A stretch of DNA of 64,000 nt, taken from positions 11,154-75,153 of the forward strand of contig DASTAY010000026.1 of assembly GCA_035712345.1 (NCBI GenBank), given 5' to 3'. The stretch comes from VRUE01 sp035712345 (GTDB taxonomy: Bacteria; Actinomycetota; Thermoleophilia; Solirubrobacterales; 70-9). Under the pieces are notes generated by a model. It was not told where the DNA came from. It made no database searches and saw nothing but the letters and a program-made list of their open reading frames with translations. This document shows positions 27,801 to 34,995 of this stretch, in pieces (the first letter of the stretch is position 1; the number at the start of each line of letters is the position of its first letter). The translations under genes were made by a program, and so were the position numbers.

Positions 27801-28324
27801 TCGCCGCCCCGATCGAGGGCGAACCCGGCCGGGCGCAGCGAAGCGTCGGGAACGGCCTCGGCGAGCGCGGTGGCGCTGGCGACGACGACCGCGTCGCCGC
27901 CGTCAGGAACACCAACTCGGGCGCGCTCCGCTCGCGGATTCATGAGACTGCCACGCTCGCTCCGCGCGCCCGCTAGCGAGTCGAGCGCGTCGATCCGCAA
28001 ACCGACCAGGTGCGGTGGAGGCGTCACGTGCGAGGCATAGCCCGTGCCGCGGGAGGGGTAGAAGCGGACCCGACGCGGCGCCAGGTAGGCGCGCAGGTCG
28101 GCGGCGAGGTCGCGGGCGGAGCGATCGTCGGCGGCGACGAGCAGCGCCGGGCGATCGGCGAGGCCGCGATCGTCCTCCAGCAGCGTCGCCAGCAGCAGCG
28201 GCCGCAGCGTCGCCGAGGCGCCGATCCGCACCGGCTCCCCCCGGCTCGCCGCGCGCACCTCGGCGGCGAGCGCGTGCAGGCGCTCGTTCTCTGAGCAGAT
28301 TTCCAGAAGTGGGCGGAGGCTCAT
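24866..28324 (-). CDS. mfd: Transcription-repair coupling factor Mfd
   Basis: 1152 residues from ATG 28324. It has a UvrB-homology region at the N-terminus ('YPSRGTGYASHVTPPP'), an RNA-polymerase-interacting domain ('FSDLRVGDYVVHEDHGVARF'), a RecG-like translocase with Walker A 'VCGDVGFGKTEVALRAA', box 'IVDEEQRFGVKQKE', 'LSATPIPRTLQMSLAGLRDI' and motif VI 'QIRGRVGRS', and a C-terminal TRCF domain. It displaces stalled RNA polymerase and recruits UvrA. Near residues ~125-150, after 'GLRIDALDSL', lies a ~22-residue extra segment ('ERGSLMNPRAERARVGV') relative to E. coli Mfd, encoded by an imperfect palindrome (27915-27981). Confidence 0.96.
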   Translation of the reverse strand: MSLRPLLEICSENERLHALAAEVRAASRGEPVRIGASATLRPLLLATLLEDDRGLADRPALLVAADDRSARDLAADLRAYLAPRRVRFYPSRGTGYASHVTPPPHLVGLRIDALDSLAGARSERGSLMNPRAERARVGVPDGGDAVVVASATALAEAVPDASLRPAGFALDRGGEIELDTAARDLVAAGYQRVEQVEERGQFAVRGGILDVYPATEERAVRIELFGDEIESMRWFSTFTQRSLGEAERVELAPAAELDAEHREMAELAAMEAAEDGREASSAAEVLPLEHFGPPLDLVPEEAAVILAAAEEIEPALRDHWEDATAAMHADDARHLYVDVAAPLAARAVLAVAGAGEDDEAAFRASRAESPARSVKEAEGELEKLVRSGYRTVVAFDNRGEAERSRYGLDRLDATLLDGGRLSPDPGLAFAEARLREGFVSPELRLAVYPFRRLVHRRRRAEERAPGSGRGRLAFSDLRVGDYVVHEDHGVARFAGFETREVGGISRDYLYLEYKGEDRVYVPTDQLAKLSRYAGAGAEPTLSALSGKRWQNMKARARKAAGVLAGELLNLYAERRTRKGHPFPPDGEWQIAMETAFPYRETADQLEAIEAVKGDMESEQPMDRLVCGDVGFGKTEVALRAAVKAASDGKQVMMLAPTTILAQQHFGTFRERLADLPFTLDWVSRLRKPAEVKEVLKRFEAGEVDALIGTHRLLSRDVRAKDLGLLIVDEEQRFGVKQKELLRQLKLKVDVLALSATPIPRTLQMSLAGLRDISTIETPPEGRRPVRTYVGPYDEDLVRKAIERELERGGQAFFLHNRIESLPETVEQIRGLAPKARVLEAHGQMDEAQLEKAMMGFLRGEADVLVTTTIIESGLDIPTANTLIVERADRLGLAQAYQIRGRVGRSRERAFAYLLYPSAEALTEDAAARLSTLADHTELGSGFKIAMRDLDIRGAGDLLGDEQSGHVAAVGFELYCQMIDEAVAEAAAAGEGAGEAPEPLRFDVPVDAYLPASFIPFEAAKIDIHRRIVAARAPGDLRAIRDEMGDRFGQPPREAENLLALQRARIELRLAGASSVELRGGRLSVVGVELDSEGAGALSERVEGALYEWRERTASVRVPEEPEARLGAVLAMAGALREAGRSSMVEKDMLPAS
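27915..27981. repeat. In-frame imperfect palindrome inside mfd
   Basis: GGGCGCGC (27919-27926) pairs with GCGCGCCC (27964-27971). ACTC (27915-27918) can pair with GAGT (27978-27981) across a 6-nt bulge. It coincides with the extra peptide in the N-terminal part of Mfd. Confidence 0.5.
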
Positions 28325-28400
28325 GGGCAGGCGAAGTGCCCGGATCGGCCGATCCGGGCAACGCAGCCGATTCTAGTTAGAGGGGCTACGCTGCTCCGCG

Positions 28401-28928
28401 ATGCGACTGCGCAGGCCATTTGCCGCCGGCTCGACCCTCGGGCTCTTCGCCCACAACGCCTTCGAGACCCGCGCCGGGGTCGGCCTCGTCTTCGAGCCGC
28501 AGCTCGGCAGGCGCGGCGCCTACGCGCTCTGGGGGGTACTGATCCCGCTCGGCCTGCTCGCCGCGGTGCGCGGCGGCAAGTGGGACGAGCGGCTTGCCGC
28601 GCTCAACGCCGGCATCGGCGTCGCCGGCGTCGCCGTCCACTTCAAGGCCTGGCCCTGGTCGCTGCACCGCGGCCTGCCGATGCTCGACGAAGCCGAGGGC
28701 CTGCGCGAGGACCAGCTGCCCGCCTACAACGCCGTGCTCTGGGCCTGGGGCATCAGCAGCCTGCTGAGCCTGCTGAGCGAGACGCGTCCCGGCTCGCGTC
28801 GCTTCGCGGTGTCCGGGCTGCTCACCTTCCCGGTCCTGCTCGCCTCCGCCGATCACCATTTTCGCTGGGCGCGCGAGCAGGCGAGGCGGGAACCGGAGCG
28901 CTGGAGCGCGGCGCTGCTGGAGGGCTGA
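28401..28928 (+). CDS. Hypothetical membrane protein
   Basis: 175 residues from ATG 28401. About four hydrophobic segments are present ('GAYALWGVLIPLGLLAAVRG', 'NAGIGVAGVAVHFKAWP', 'YNAVLWAWGISSLLSLLSE', 'RRFAVSGLLTFPVLLASADH'), with short charged loops. No conserved catalytic motif is seen and I do not recognise the family. It is divergent from mfd across 76 bp and only 5 bp upstream of the deacetylase gene, so the two probably form an operon. Confidence 0.7.
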   Translation: MRLRRPFAAGSTLGLFAHNAFETRAGVGLVFEPQLGRRGAYALWGVLIPLGLLAAVRGGKWDERLAALNAGIGVAGVAVHFKAWPWSLHRGLPMLDEAEGLREDQLPAYNAVLWAWGISSLLSLLSETRPGSRRFAVSGLLTFPVLLASADHHFRWAREQARREPERWSAALLEG

Positions 28929-28933
28929 GCGCC

Positions 28934-29725
28934 GTGCCGGAGTGGCCGGGCGGCGCCCGCGGCGCGCTCTGCCTCAGCTTCGACAATCTCGGCGTGGACG
29001 AGGCGACGAGCGCAGCGCCGGCGCTGCCGGCGCTGCTGGAGCGGCTCGCCGCGCATGACCTGCGGGCGACCTTCTTCGCCGAGGGCGTCAACGCGGAGCG
29101 CGACCCCGACGCGCTGCGCTCGATCGACGCGGCCGGGCACGAGGTCGCCTACCACGCCTGGCGGCACGAGTCGTGGGGCGAGCTGAGCGCCGCGGCGCAG
29201 ACGGAGAACCTGGCGCGGGGCGTTTCCGCCTTCGAGGGCCTGGGGATAGAGATGGACGGCCTGCGCCCGCCCGGCGGCCAGCTGGGAGAGGGCGGGACGG
29301 CGGTCCTACGAGAGGCCGGCCTGCGCTACGCCTCCCCCGCGGGCGAAGGCGCGGGCGTCGCAGACGGCATCGCACTCCTTCCCTTCCATTGGCGCCACGT
29401 CGACGCCACCTGCATGCTTCCCGGCCTCGGTCCCGTCCGCGTGCAGATGACCGGCTCCCCCGACCCAATCGAGCCGGATGCGTTCGTCGCCTACCTGATG
29501 AACCAGGTCGACGCCCTCGAGGAGAAGGGCGGATTCATCTCAATAGTCCTCCACCTCCCCCTCCTCGCCTGGCTAGGCGATGACAATCTGGGCACGCTCC
29601 TCGACAAGCTCGGGTCAGCTCGGCTCTGGCTACTCCGCTGCGACGAAGCAGCCGCCCACATCCTCGCCGACCCAGAGAAGTTCGAGGATGGGGCCACGCT
29701 CGACTCGACCACCTGGGCGGGGTAG
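28934..29725 (+). CDS. Polysaccharide deacetylase family protein (NodB fold)
   Basis: 263 residues from GTG 28934, 5 bp after the previous stop. NodB-like motifs: 'LCLSFDNLGVDEA' (motif 1, with Asp-Asn in place of Asp-Asp), 'YHAWRHESW' (HxxxH metal ligands), 'LRPPGGQLGEGG' (motif 3) and 'ISIVLHLPLLAW' near the C-terminus (His). There is no signal peptide, so it is probably cytoplasmic. The family removes acyl groups from amino sugars or hydrolyses related amides; the substituted first motif makes the substrate uncertain. Confidence 0.8.
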   Translation: MPEWPGGARGALCLSFDNLGVDEATSAAPALPALLERLAAHDLRATFFAEGVNAERDPDALRSIDAAGHEVAYHAWRHESWGELSAAAQTENLARGVSAFEGLGIEMDGLRPPGGQLGEGGTAVLREAGLRYASPAGEGAGVADGIALLPFHWRHVDATCMLPGLGPVRVQMTGSPDPIEPDAFVAYLMNQVDALEEKGGFISIVLHLPLLAWLGDDNLGTLLDKLGSARLWLLRCDEAAAHILADPEKFEDGATLDSTTWAG

Positions 29726-29785
29726 CGGCGGGGGGCGAGTGGTCGCTTTGCCCCCGGATTGGGTGGCAAAAGGTTCAGCCGAACG

Positions 29786-30523
29786 TCAGTCGGGCTGAGG
29801 GAGGCCGGGCCCCGTGCGCGCCCAGTCCACCTGACCCACGCCCTCGACCTTCGATCGCCCCTCGACGTCGTCCCACTCGTGCAGCATCTGCTTGAGCCGG
29901 GCGACCGCCTCGGGGGGATGCGCCGCGACCGACGCGGCCAGCTCCAGGGCGGCCTCCTCGGTCGCGGCCGCGGGGGCGACGCGGTTGACCAAGCCGAGGC
30001 GCAGCGCCTCGTCGGCGCCGACCGTGCGCGAGCTGAAGAGCAGGTACTTGGCCGCGGCGAGGCCGCAGAGGGTGACGAGCCGCGCCGGGCCGACCGGGAC
30101 GCCGAGCGCCGCGCCGGGGAAGCGCATGCGCAGGTTGGCGCCGCCGATGCGCATGTCGCAGGCGATCGCGACCTCGGCGCCGCCGCCGACCACATCGCCG
30201 TGGCAGGCGGCAACCGTGGGCTTCGGGAAGGCGACGATCGTGTCGTAGAGGTCGGCAAAGAGCTGCATGCGCGCGACCTTGCCCTCCTCGTCCAGCTTCT
30301 CCCTGACGTCGGCGCCGGCGGAGAGCCCCATCTGGTCGGAGGAGCTGACGACGAGGACGCGCACAGCGTCGTCACCGCGGGCGACCGCCAGGTGCTCGAG
30401 CAGCTCCAGCAGCATCTGGGTATCGATCGCGTTGCGCGCCTCGGGCCGCTCGAGCCGCAGCAGCGCGACTCCGCGGTCGTCGACCGCGTAGCTCGTCCGC
30501 GCAATGGCGTCCTCAGCGCTCAT
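29786..30523 (-). CDS. Enoyl-CoA hydratase/isomerase family protein
   Basis: 245 residues from ATG 30523. Crotonase-fold sequence: 'LLRLERPEARNAIDTQMLLE', 'VVSSSDQMGLSAGADVREKL' (first oxyanion-hole strand), 'ACHGDVVGGGAEVAIACDMR' (second oxyanion-hole Gly pair) and 'MRFPGAALGVPVGPARLVTL'. At the usual catalytic Glu positions the sequence is not a clear double-Glu hydratase, so isomerase or another acyl-CoA activity is possible. It overlaps the 3' end of pth by 11 bp and closes the L25-Pth operon. Confidence 0.85.
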   Translation of the reverse strand: MSAEDAIARTSYAVDDRGVALLRLERPEARNAIDTQMLLELLEHLAVARGDDAVRVLVVSSSDQMGLSAGADVREKLDEEGKVARMQLFADLYDTIVAFPKPTVAACHGDVVGGGAEVAIACDMRIGGANLRMRFPGAALGVPVGPARLVTLCGLAAAKYLLFSSRTVGADEALRLGLVNRVAPAAATEEAALELAASVAAHPPEAVARLKQMLHEWDDVEGRSKVEGVGQVDWARTGPGLPQPD

Positions 30524-31121
30524 CGTCGGCGCCGGAGCCTATTTGCTCGACCAGCCGCTCGGTCTCGTCGGCCGCCCGCCCGACCAGCGCCTCGACCTCC
30601 CCGCGCGGCTCGCGGAAGCGCCCGAGCACATAGGCGGAGACGATCTCGGGATCGGTCGAGTCGGGCCTGCCGACGCCCGCGCGCACCCGCCAGAAATCGG
30701 CGCTGCCCAGGCCCCGCTTGAGGCTCTTGAGGCCGTTGTGGCCGGCCAGCCCGCCACCGCGGCGGCTCTGCACCTCGCCGAAGGGCAGATCGATCTCGTC
30801 GTGGACGACGACGATGCGGTCGAGTGGCGCCCTGAGCGACCCCCGAGCAGGGCCGACCGAGTCGCCGGAGGCGTTCATGTAGGTCTGCGGCAGGAGAATC
30901 GCCACCCGCGGCCCCCCGGGACGTGGGCGCCCTTCCGCGATCAATCCGCCGAACTTCTTCCGCGCCCGCGGCAGGTCCCAGCGGCGCAACAGCTCCTCCC
31001 CCACCTCGAAGCCGAGGTTGTGACGGCTCCCGGCGTGCTCGTGGCCTGGATTGCCGAGACCGACGATGAGGATGCGTCCACCGTCATCCCCGCCACCGGC
31101 ACGGCGGCGGAAAATCGACAT
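30513..31121 (-). CDS. pth: Peptidyl-tRNA hydrolase
   Basis: 202 residues from ATG 31121. The signature 'LIVGLGNPGHEHAGSRHNLG' contains the catalytic His and Asn. 'LLPQTYMNASGDSVGPA' and 'IVVVHDEIDLPFGEVQSRRG' (catalytic Asp), with 'GGGLAGHNGLKSLKRGLGS', complete the active site. It recycles peptidyl-tRNA released from ribosomes. It begins 6 bp downstream of the L25 gene, the order conserved in many bacteria (rplY-pth). Confidence 0.96.
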   Translation of the reverse strand: MSIFRRRAGGGDDGGRILIVGLGNPGHEHAGSRHNLGFEVGEELLRRWDLPRARKKFGGLIAEGRPRPGGPRVAILLPQTYMNASGDSVGPARGSLRAPLDRIVVVHDEIDLPFGEVQSRRGGGLAGHNGLKSLKRGLGSADFWRVRAGVGRPDSTDPEIVSAYVLGRFREPRGEVEALVGRAADETERLVEQIGSGADDER

Positions 31122-31127
31122 GAAGGG

Positions 31128-31820
31128 CTACTCCCCGCCGGAGTCGCCCGAATCGCCCTCGGCGCCCTCGCCGCCCTCCTCGGCGGCGGGCGCCTCGCCC
31201 TCCTCGCCGACAAGCTCGGCCTCCTCCTCGACGGCGGGCTCGGGCTCTTCCTCGACGCGCGGCGGCGAGAGGGTGGCGATCGTGACCTCGTCGAGGTCCT
31301 CGGCGACGAATTTGACGCCTTCGGGTGCGGTGACGGCCGAGAGCGTCACGGTGTCGTTGATCTGCATCTCCGTGACGTCGGCGATCAGCCGCTCGGGAAT
31401 CTCGGTCGGCAGCGCTTCGACGGTGATCTCGCGGGTGACGTGCTCGAGCACGCCGCCCTCTTTGACGCCCGGCGCAGCCTCGGCGCCCTCGAGCTCGATC
31501 GCGACCTCGGCCTGGATCGCCTCGTCGAGCTTCACTTCCTGCAGGTCGATGTGCTGGAGCAGCCCCTTGACCGGGTGCAGCTGCTGCTCCTTGACCACGA
31601 CGGGAACGGCTTTCGAGCCCTCGACCTCGAGGTCGAAGAGCGCCTGCCCGCCGGCGAGCACGGTGCGCACGTCGCGTTCGACCGCCTGGAAATGCCGCGC
31701 CTCGTCCCCTCCGGCATAGACGACTCCCGGAACGAGCTTCTCGCCACGCAGGCGGCGGGCGCTGCGCGAGCCGAAATCGGTGCGCGGGGCGGCCTTGAGC
31801 TTTTCGCGGGTGCGAGCCAT
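31128..31820 (-). CDS. rplY: 50S ribosomal protein L25 / general stress protein Ctc
   Basis: 230 residues from ATG 31820. The N-terminal L25 domain ('GSRSARRLRGEKLVPGVVYA') binds 5S rRNA. The TL5/Ctc beta domain follows ('HPVKGLLQHIDLQEVKLDEA', 'LPTEIPERLIADVTEMQIND', 'GVKFVAEDLDEVTIATLSPP'), with an acidic Glu/Gly C-terminal tail of ~45 residues. Length fits the two-domain Ctc form. It is the first gene of the rplY-pth-enoyl-CoA hydratase operon and is divergent from the UbiB-like kinase. Confidence 0.93.
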   Translation of the reverse strand: MARTREKLKAAPRTDFGSRSARRLRGEKLVPGVVYAGGDEARHFQAVERDVRTVLAGGQALFDLEVEGSKAVPVVVKEQQLHPVKGLLQHIDLQEVKLDEAIQAEVAIELEGAEAAPGVKEGGVLEHVTREITVEALPTEIPERLIADVTEMQINDTVTLSAVTAPEGVKFVAEDLDEVTIATLSPPRVEEEPEPAVEEEAELVGEEGEAPAAEEGGEGAEGDSGDSGGE

Positions 31821-31887
31821 GCGGACGCAAGAGGATAGAGAACGGCGGCAAATCGGGTTCCCGGCCGGGCTGTGACAACCTTCGGGC

Positions 31888-33309
31888 GTGGCTGACGACG
31901 GCTCCAAGATCCCCAAGGGCCGCCTGCGGCGCTCGGCGAAGCTGGGCTCGATCGTCGGTGTGCAGGGCGCCCGCTACGCCGGGACCAGAGCCGCCAACGT
32001 CGCTCGCTCCGAGGAGGGCAGCAAGGAGAAGCTCGAGCAGCGCCACCTCGAGACGGCGATGAAGATGGTCGGCGCGCTTGGCCAGATGAAGGGCGCGGCG
32101 ATGAAGCTCGGCCAGTTCGCCTCCTTCATCGACACCGAATTCCTGCCCGAGGAGTACAGCGAGATCTACCAGGAGCAGCTCGCCAAGCTGCGCACCTCGG
32201 CGCCGCCGATGCCCTGGGAGAAAGTGAAGAAGGTGCTCGACGAGGAGTGGGACGGCGAACCGGTCTCAGAGCTCTTCGCCTCCTTCGAGCAGGAGGCCTT
32301 CGCCGCCGCCTCGATCGGCCAGGTCCACCGGGCCGAGCTGCTCGACGGCCGCAAGGTCGCGGTCAAGATCCAGTACCCGGGGATCGCCGAGGCGCTCGAC
32401 GCGGACCTGCGCAATGCCGGCACGATCGTCCGCCTCGCCCGCGCCCTCGCGCCGGGACTGGACGCCAAGGCGATCGCGCACGAGATCCGCGAGCGGGTGA
32501 TGGAGGAGCTCGACTACGAGTACGAGGCGCAGAACCAGCGCTCCTTCGCCCGCGCCTACCGCGACCACCCGTTCATCTACGTGCCGGAAGTGATCACGCG
32601 GCTCTCGCGGCGCCGTGTGCTGGTGACCGAGTTCGTCGCAGGGATGGACTTCGAGGGGATCAAGCAGCTGCCGCACGAGGAGCGCAGCCGCTTCGGCGAG
32701 ATCATCTTCCGCGGCAACCTCGGCTCGATGTTCAACCTGCAGCACTTCAACGCCGACCCCCACCCGGGCAACTACCTCCTGATGGAGGACGGCCGCGTCG
32801 CCTTCCTCGACTTCGGCATGACCAAGAAGCTCGACCGCGAGCAGATCGTGCTCGAGCAGCGCGCCCTCGACGCCGCCTCGCGCGACGACCCGGAAGGCTT
32901 CCGCGAGGCGCTGCACGATCTCGGCTTCATCAAGAACCCCTCCAAGCTCGACGCCGAGCGACTGCTCGACCACATGGGCGCGGTCGGCGGGTGGTACGTC
33001 GAAGATCGCGAGATCGAGATCACGCCAAAACGGGTGATGAAGATCATCGAGTCGACCAACGACCCGCGCTCGGAGTACTACGACCTGATGCGGCGCGAGT
33101 CGATGCCCGCCGACGAGCTGATGGGCCGGCGGATGGAAATCGGTGTGGTCGCCGTGCTCGGCCAGCTGCGGGCGAAGCGCAACTGGCACCGGATCATGCG
33201 CGAGTGGGTCTACGCGGACCCGCCCTCGACCGAGCTCGGCGAGCAGGAGTGGGAGTACTTCGAGGGAAGAGGTATCAAGCGAGTGCCCGGCCTGGCCGAA
33301 AAGCTCTGA
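31888..33309 (+). CDS. ABC1/AarF/UbiB-family atypical kinase
   Basis: 473 residues from GTG 31888. ABC1 family motifs: the KxGQ-like 'GAAMKLGQFASFID', the Ala-rich loop and Lys 'AAASIGQVHRAELLDGRKVA', 'EELDYEYEAQNQRSFARAYR', the catalytic 'LQHFNADPHPGNYLLMEDG' and the metal-binding 'VAFLDFGMTKKLD'. These proteins have atypical kinase/ATPase folds linked to isoprenoid-quinone biosynthesis and lipid handling. The specific substrate is unknown and no quinone gene is adjacent. It is followed 32 bp later by a membrane protein in the same orientation. Confidence 0.9.
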   Translation: MADDGSKIPKGRLRRSAKLGSIVGVQGARYAGTRAANVARSEEGSKEKLEQRHLETAMKMVGALGQMKGAAMKLGQFASFIDTEFLPEEYSEIYQEQLAKLRTSAPPMPWEKVKKVLDEEWDGEPVSELFASFEQEAFAAASIGQVHRAELLDGRKVAVKIQYPGIAEALDADLRNAGTIVRLARALAPGLDAKAIAHEIRERVMEELDYEYEAQNQRSFARAYRDHPFIYVPEVITRLSRRRVLVTEFVAGMDFEGIKQLPHEERSRFGEIIFRGNLGSMFNLQHFNADPHPGNYLLMEDGRVAFLDFGMTKKLDREQIVLEQRALDAASRDDPEGFREALHDLGFIKNPSKLDAERLLDHMGAVGGWYVEDREIEITPKRVMKIIESTNDPRSEYYDLMRRESMPADELMGRRMEIGVVAVLGQLRAKRNWHRIMREWVYADPPSTELGEQEWEYFEGRGIKRVPGLAEKL

Positions 33310-33341
33310 ACCGGGCTAAACGAGCTGGTGGAGGAGGAGCG

Positions 33342-34205
33342 ATGAAGAAGATCAAACGCGGTTGGGCGTTGACGAAGAAGAGCTGGGGAGTGCTCAACGA
33401 GCACCGCGAACTGATCCGCTTCCCCCTCTACGGCGCGATCGCCACGGTCCCGCTGGCCTTCGTCTTCCTCGGGCCGGGGCTCTACTTCCTCGACAAGGAC
33501 GTGCTCGGCGGTGCGATCCCCCTGCTGGTGATCGGCGTCTACGTGCTCGCGGTCGTCAGCTTCTACTTCAGCGTCGGCCTGGCCGCGACCGCCGACATGA
33601 TCTTCCGCGGCGAGGAGGCGACGGTCGGCGACGGCCTCGCCGTCGCCCGCGCCCGCTTCTCGCAGATCTGCGGCTGGGCCGCGGTCTCGACCGCGATCAG
33701 CGTGCTGATGGCGGCGCTGGAAAACCAGGGCGGCATCGCCGGCACGATCGCGGCGCGCCTCGTCGGCATGGCCTGGTCGCTCGTCACCTTCCTCGCCGTG
33801 CCTGTGATCGCGATCGAGGGCACCGGGCCCTTCGAGACGCTGAAGCGCTCCGCGCACCTGTTCAAATCGCGCTGGGGCGCGCAGATCACCGGCAACATCG
33901 CGATCGGCGGCGCCGTCTTCTTCTTCGGCGTGCTGCCCAGCGCGATCGTCATCGCGGCGGGCGTGCTCGTCTGGGCCTCGGCCAGCTTCGTCGGCGCCCT
34001 GCTCGTCGTCATCGGCGCGATCGGCCTCGCGATCTCGCTGCTGGTCAGCAAAGCCCTGAACGGGATCTTCGGCGTCGCCCTCTACCGCTACACGCTCGAC
34101 GGCGAGGCGGTCGGCGGCTTCACCGCCGAGGACCTCGAGTCGGCCGTGAAGGCGAAAAAGAACGGCCGCAACGCCCCGCCGACGGCAACGCCCGGCACCG
34201 TCTAG
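33342..34205 (+). CDS. DUF6159-like integral membrane protein
   Basis: 287 residues from ATG 33342, with a strong GGAGGAGG ribosome-binding site. About six transmembrane segments are predicted ('AIATVPLAFVFLGPGLYFL', 'LLVIGVYVLAVVSFYFSVGL', 'ICGWAAVSTAISVLMAALEN', 'ITGNIAIGGAVFFFGVLPSA'). The N-terminus 'RGWALTKKSWGVLNEHRELI' and the amphipathic segment 'IAIEGTGPFETLKRSAHLFK' resemble the glycerophosphoryl-diester-associated/DUF6159 group. Function is unknown. It is probably co-transcribed with the UbiB-like kinase. Confidence 0.75.
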   Translation: MKKIKRGWALTKKSWGVLNEHRELIRFPLYGAIATVPLAFVFLGPGLYFLDKDVLGGAIPLLVIGVYVLAVVSFYFSVGLAATADMIFRGEEATVGDGLAVARARFSQICGWAAVSTAISVLMAALENQGGIAGTIAARLVGMAWSLVTFLAVPVIAIEGTGPFETLKRSAHLFKSRWGAQITGNIAIGGAVFFFGVLPSAIVIAAGVLVWASASFVGALLVVIGAIGLAISLLVSKALNGIFGVALYRYTLDGEAVGGFTAEDLESAVKAKKNGRNAPPTATPGTV

Positions 34206-34241
34206 ATCACCGCTGTGGACTTTGAGCGTGCCAGGGCGCGT

Positions 34242-34991
34242 TCAAAGTCCGACGCGCTCGAAAAGTCGCGGATCGTTGGAGCAGATGCCGTCGACGCCGA
34301 GCTCGACGAGGCGCTGCATGCGGGCGGCGTCGTCGACGGTCCAGGCGATCAGCTCGACGCCGGCGAGCCCGGCGATCTTGGCGAGCTGACGGCTGACCAG
34401 CGGGTGGTAGACCCACATCGCCTCGACCCCGAGCCTCGGCAGTTCGCGCGCCGCGAGCCCCGGCAGGCGCTGGCGCATCCAAACGAGAGCCCCCAGCATG
34501 GGCGCCTTGGCCCAGCGCTTCGACGCCCAATCCTTGGTCACTTTGGGATAGGTCCAACCCCGCCGCAGGCCAGGCTCGAGCTCGCGGATCTTGGCCAGGG
34601 TCGAGAGCTCCATGGTCGAGATCATCGACCGGGCAAGCAGGCCATGCTCGCGGACCGCGGCGACGATCTCCCCCTCCCGCCCCGGCAGCTTGATGTCGAG
34701 GTCGATCTCGACCCGGTCGAGCGGCGCCCTGGCGAAGGCGTCGAGCGCCTGCGCCAGGGTGAGCGGCTGCCGAGCTTCGGCATCGTGCCAGTCGTGGGCG
34801 ACGACGAGCGGCGTGCGCTCCGTTGGCTCGAGGCGCGGATGGCCGTCGCGGGTCCAGAGCACGTCGAGCTCGATCGTGTCGGCGCCGGCCGCGACCGCGG
34901 CGGCGAAGCTCTCCAGCGTGTTGCCCGGGGAGATCAGGTCGGCGCCCTTGTGGCCGACCAGGCGCAGCCCGCTGCGTGCCTCGACAGCCAG
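34242..34991 (-). CDS. Glycerophosphodiester phosphodiesterase
   Basis: About 249 residues. The family N-terminus ('LVGHKGADLISPGNTLESFA', then 'GADTIELDVLWTRDGHP') supplies the catalytic HxGA, Asn-Thr and ExD motifs, and 'LVVAHDWHD' gives the second His. No ATG or GTG lies upstream of these motifs. The first standard start (GTG 34862) would delete the active site, so a CTG at 34991, 4 bp after the prs stop, is the likeliest start. It releases glycerol-3-phosphate from phospholipid-derived diesters. The first motif reads HKGA instead of HRGA. It is the third gene of the glmU-prs operon. Confidence 0.75.
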   Translation of the reverse strand: MAVEARSGLRLVGHKGADLISPGNTLESFAAAVAAGADTIELDVLWTRDGHPRLEPTERTPLVVAHDWHDAEARQPLTLAQALDAFARAPLDRVEIDLDIKLPGREGEIVAAVREHGLLARSMISTMELSTLAKIRELEPGLRRGWTYPKVTKDWASKRWAKAPMLGALVWMRQRLPGLAARELPRLGVEAMWVYHPLVSRQLAKIAGLAGVELIAWTVDDAARMQRLVELGVDGICSNDPRLFERVGL

Positions 34992-34995
34992 GGCG

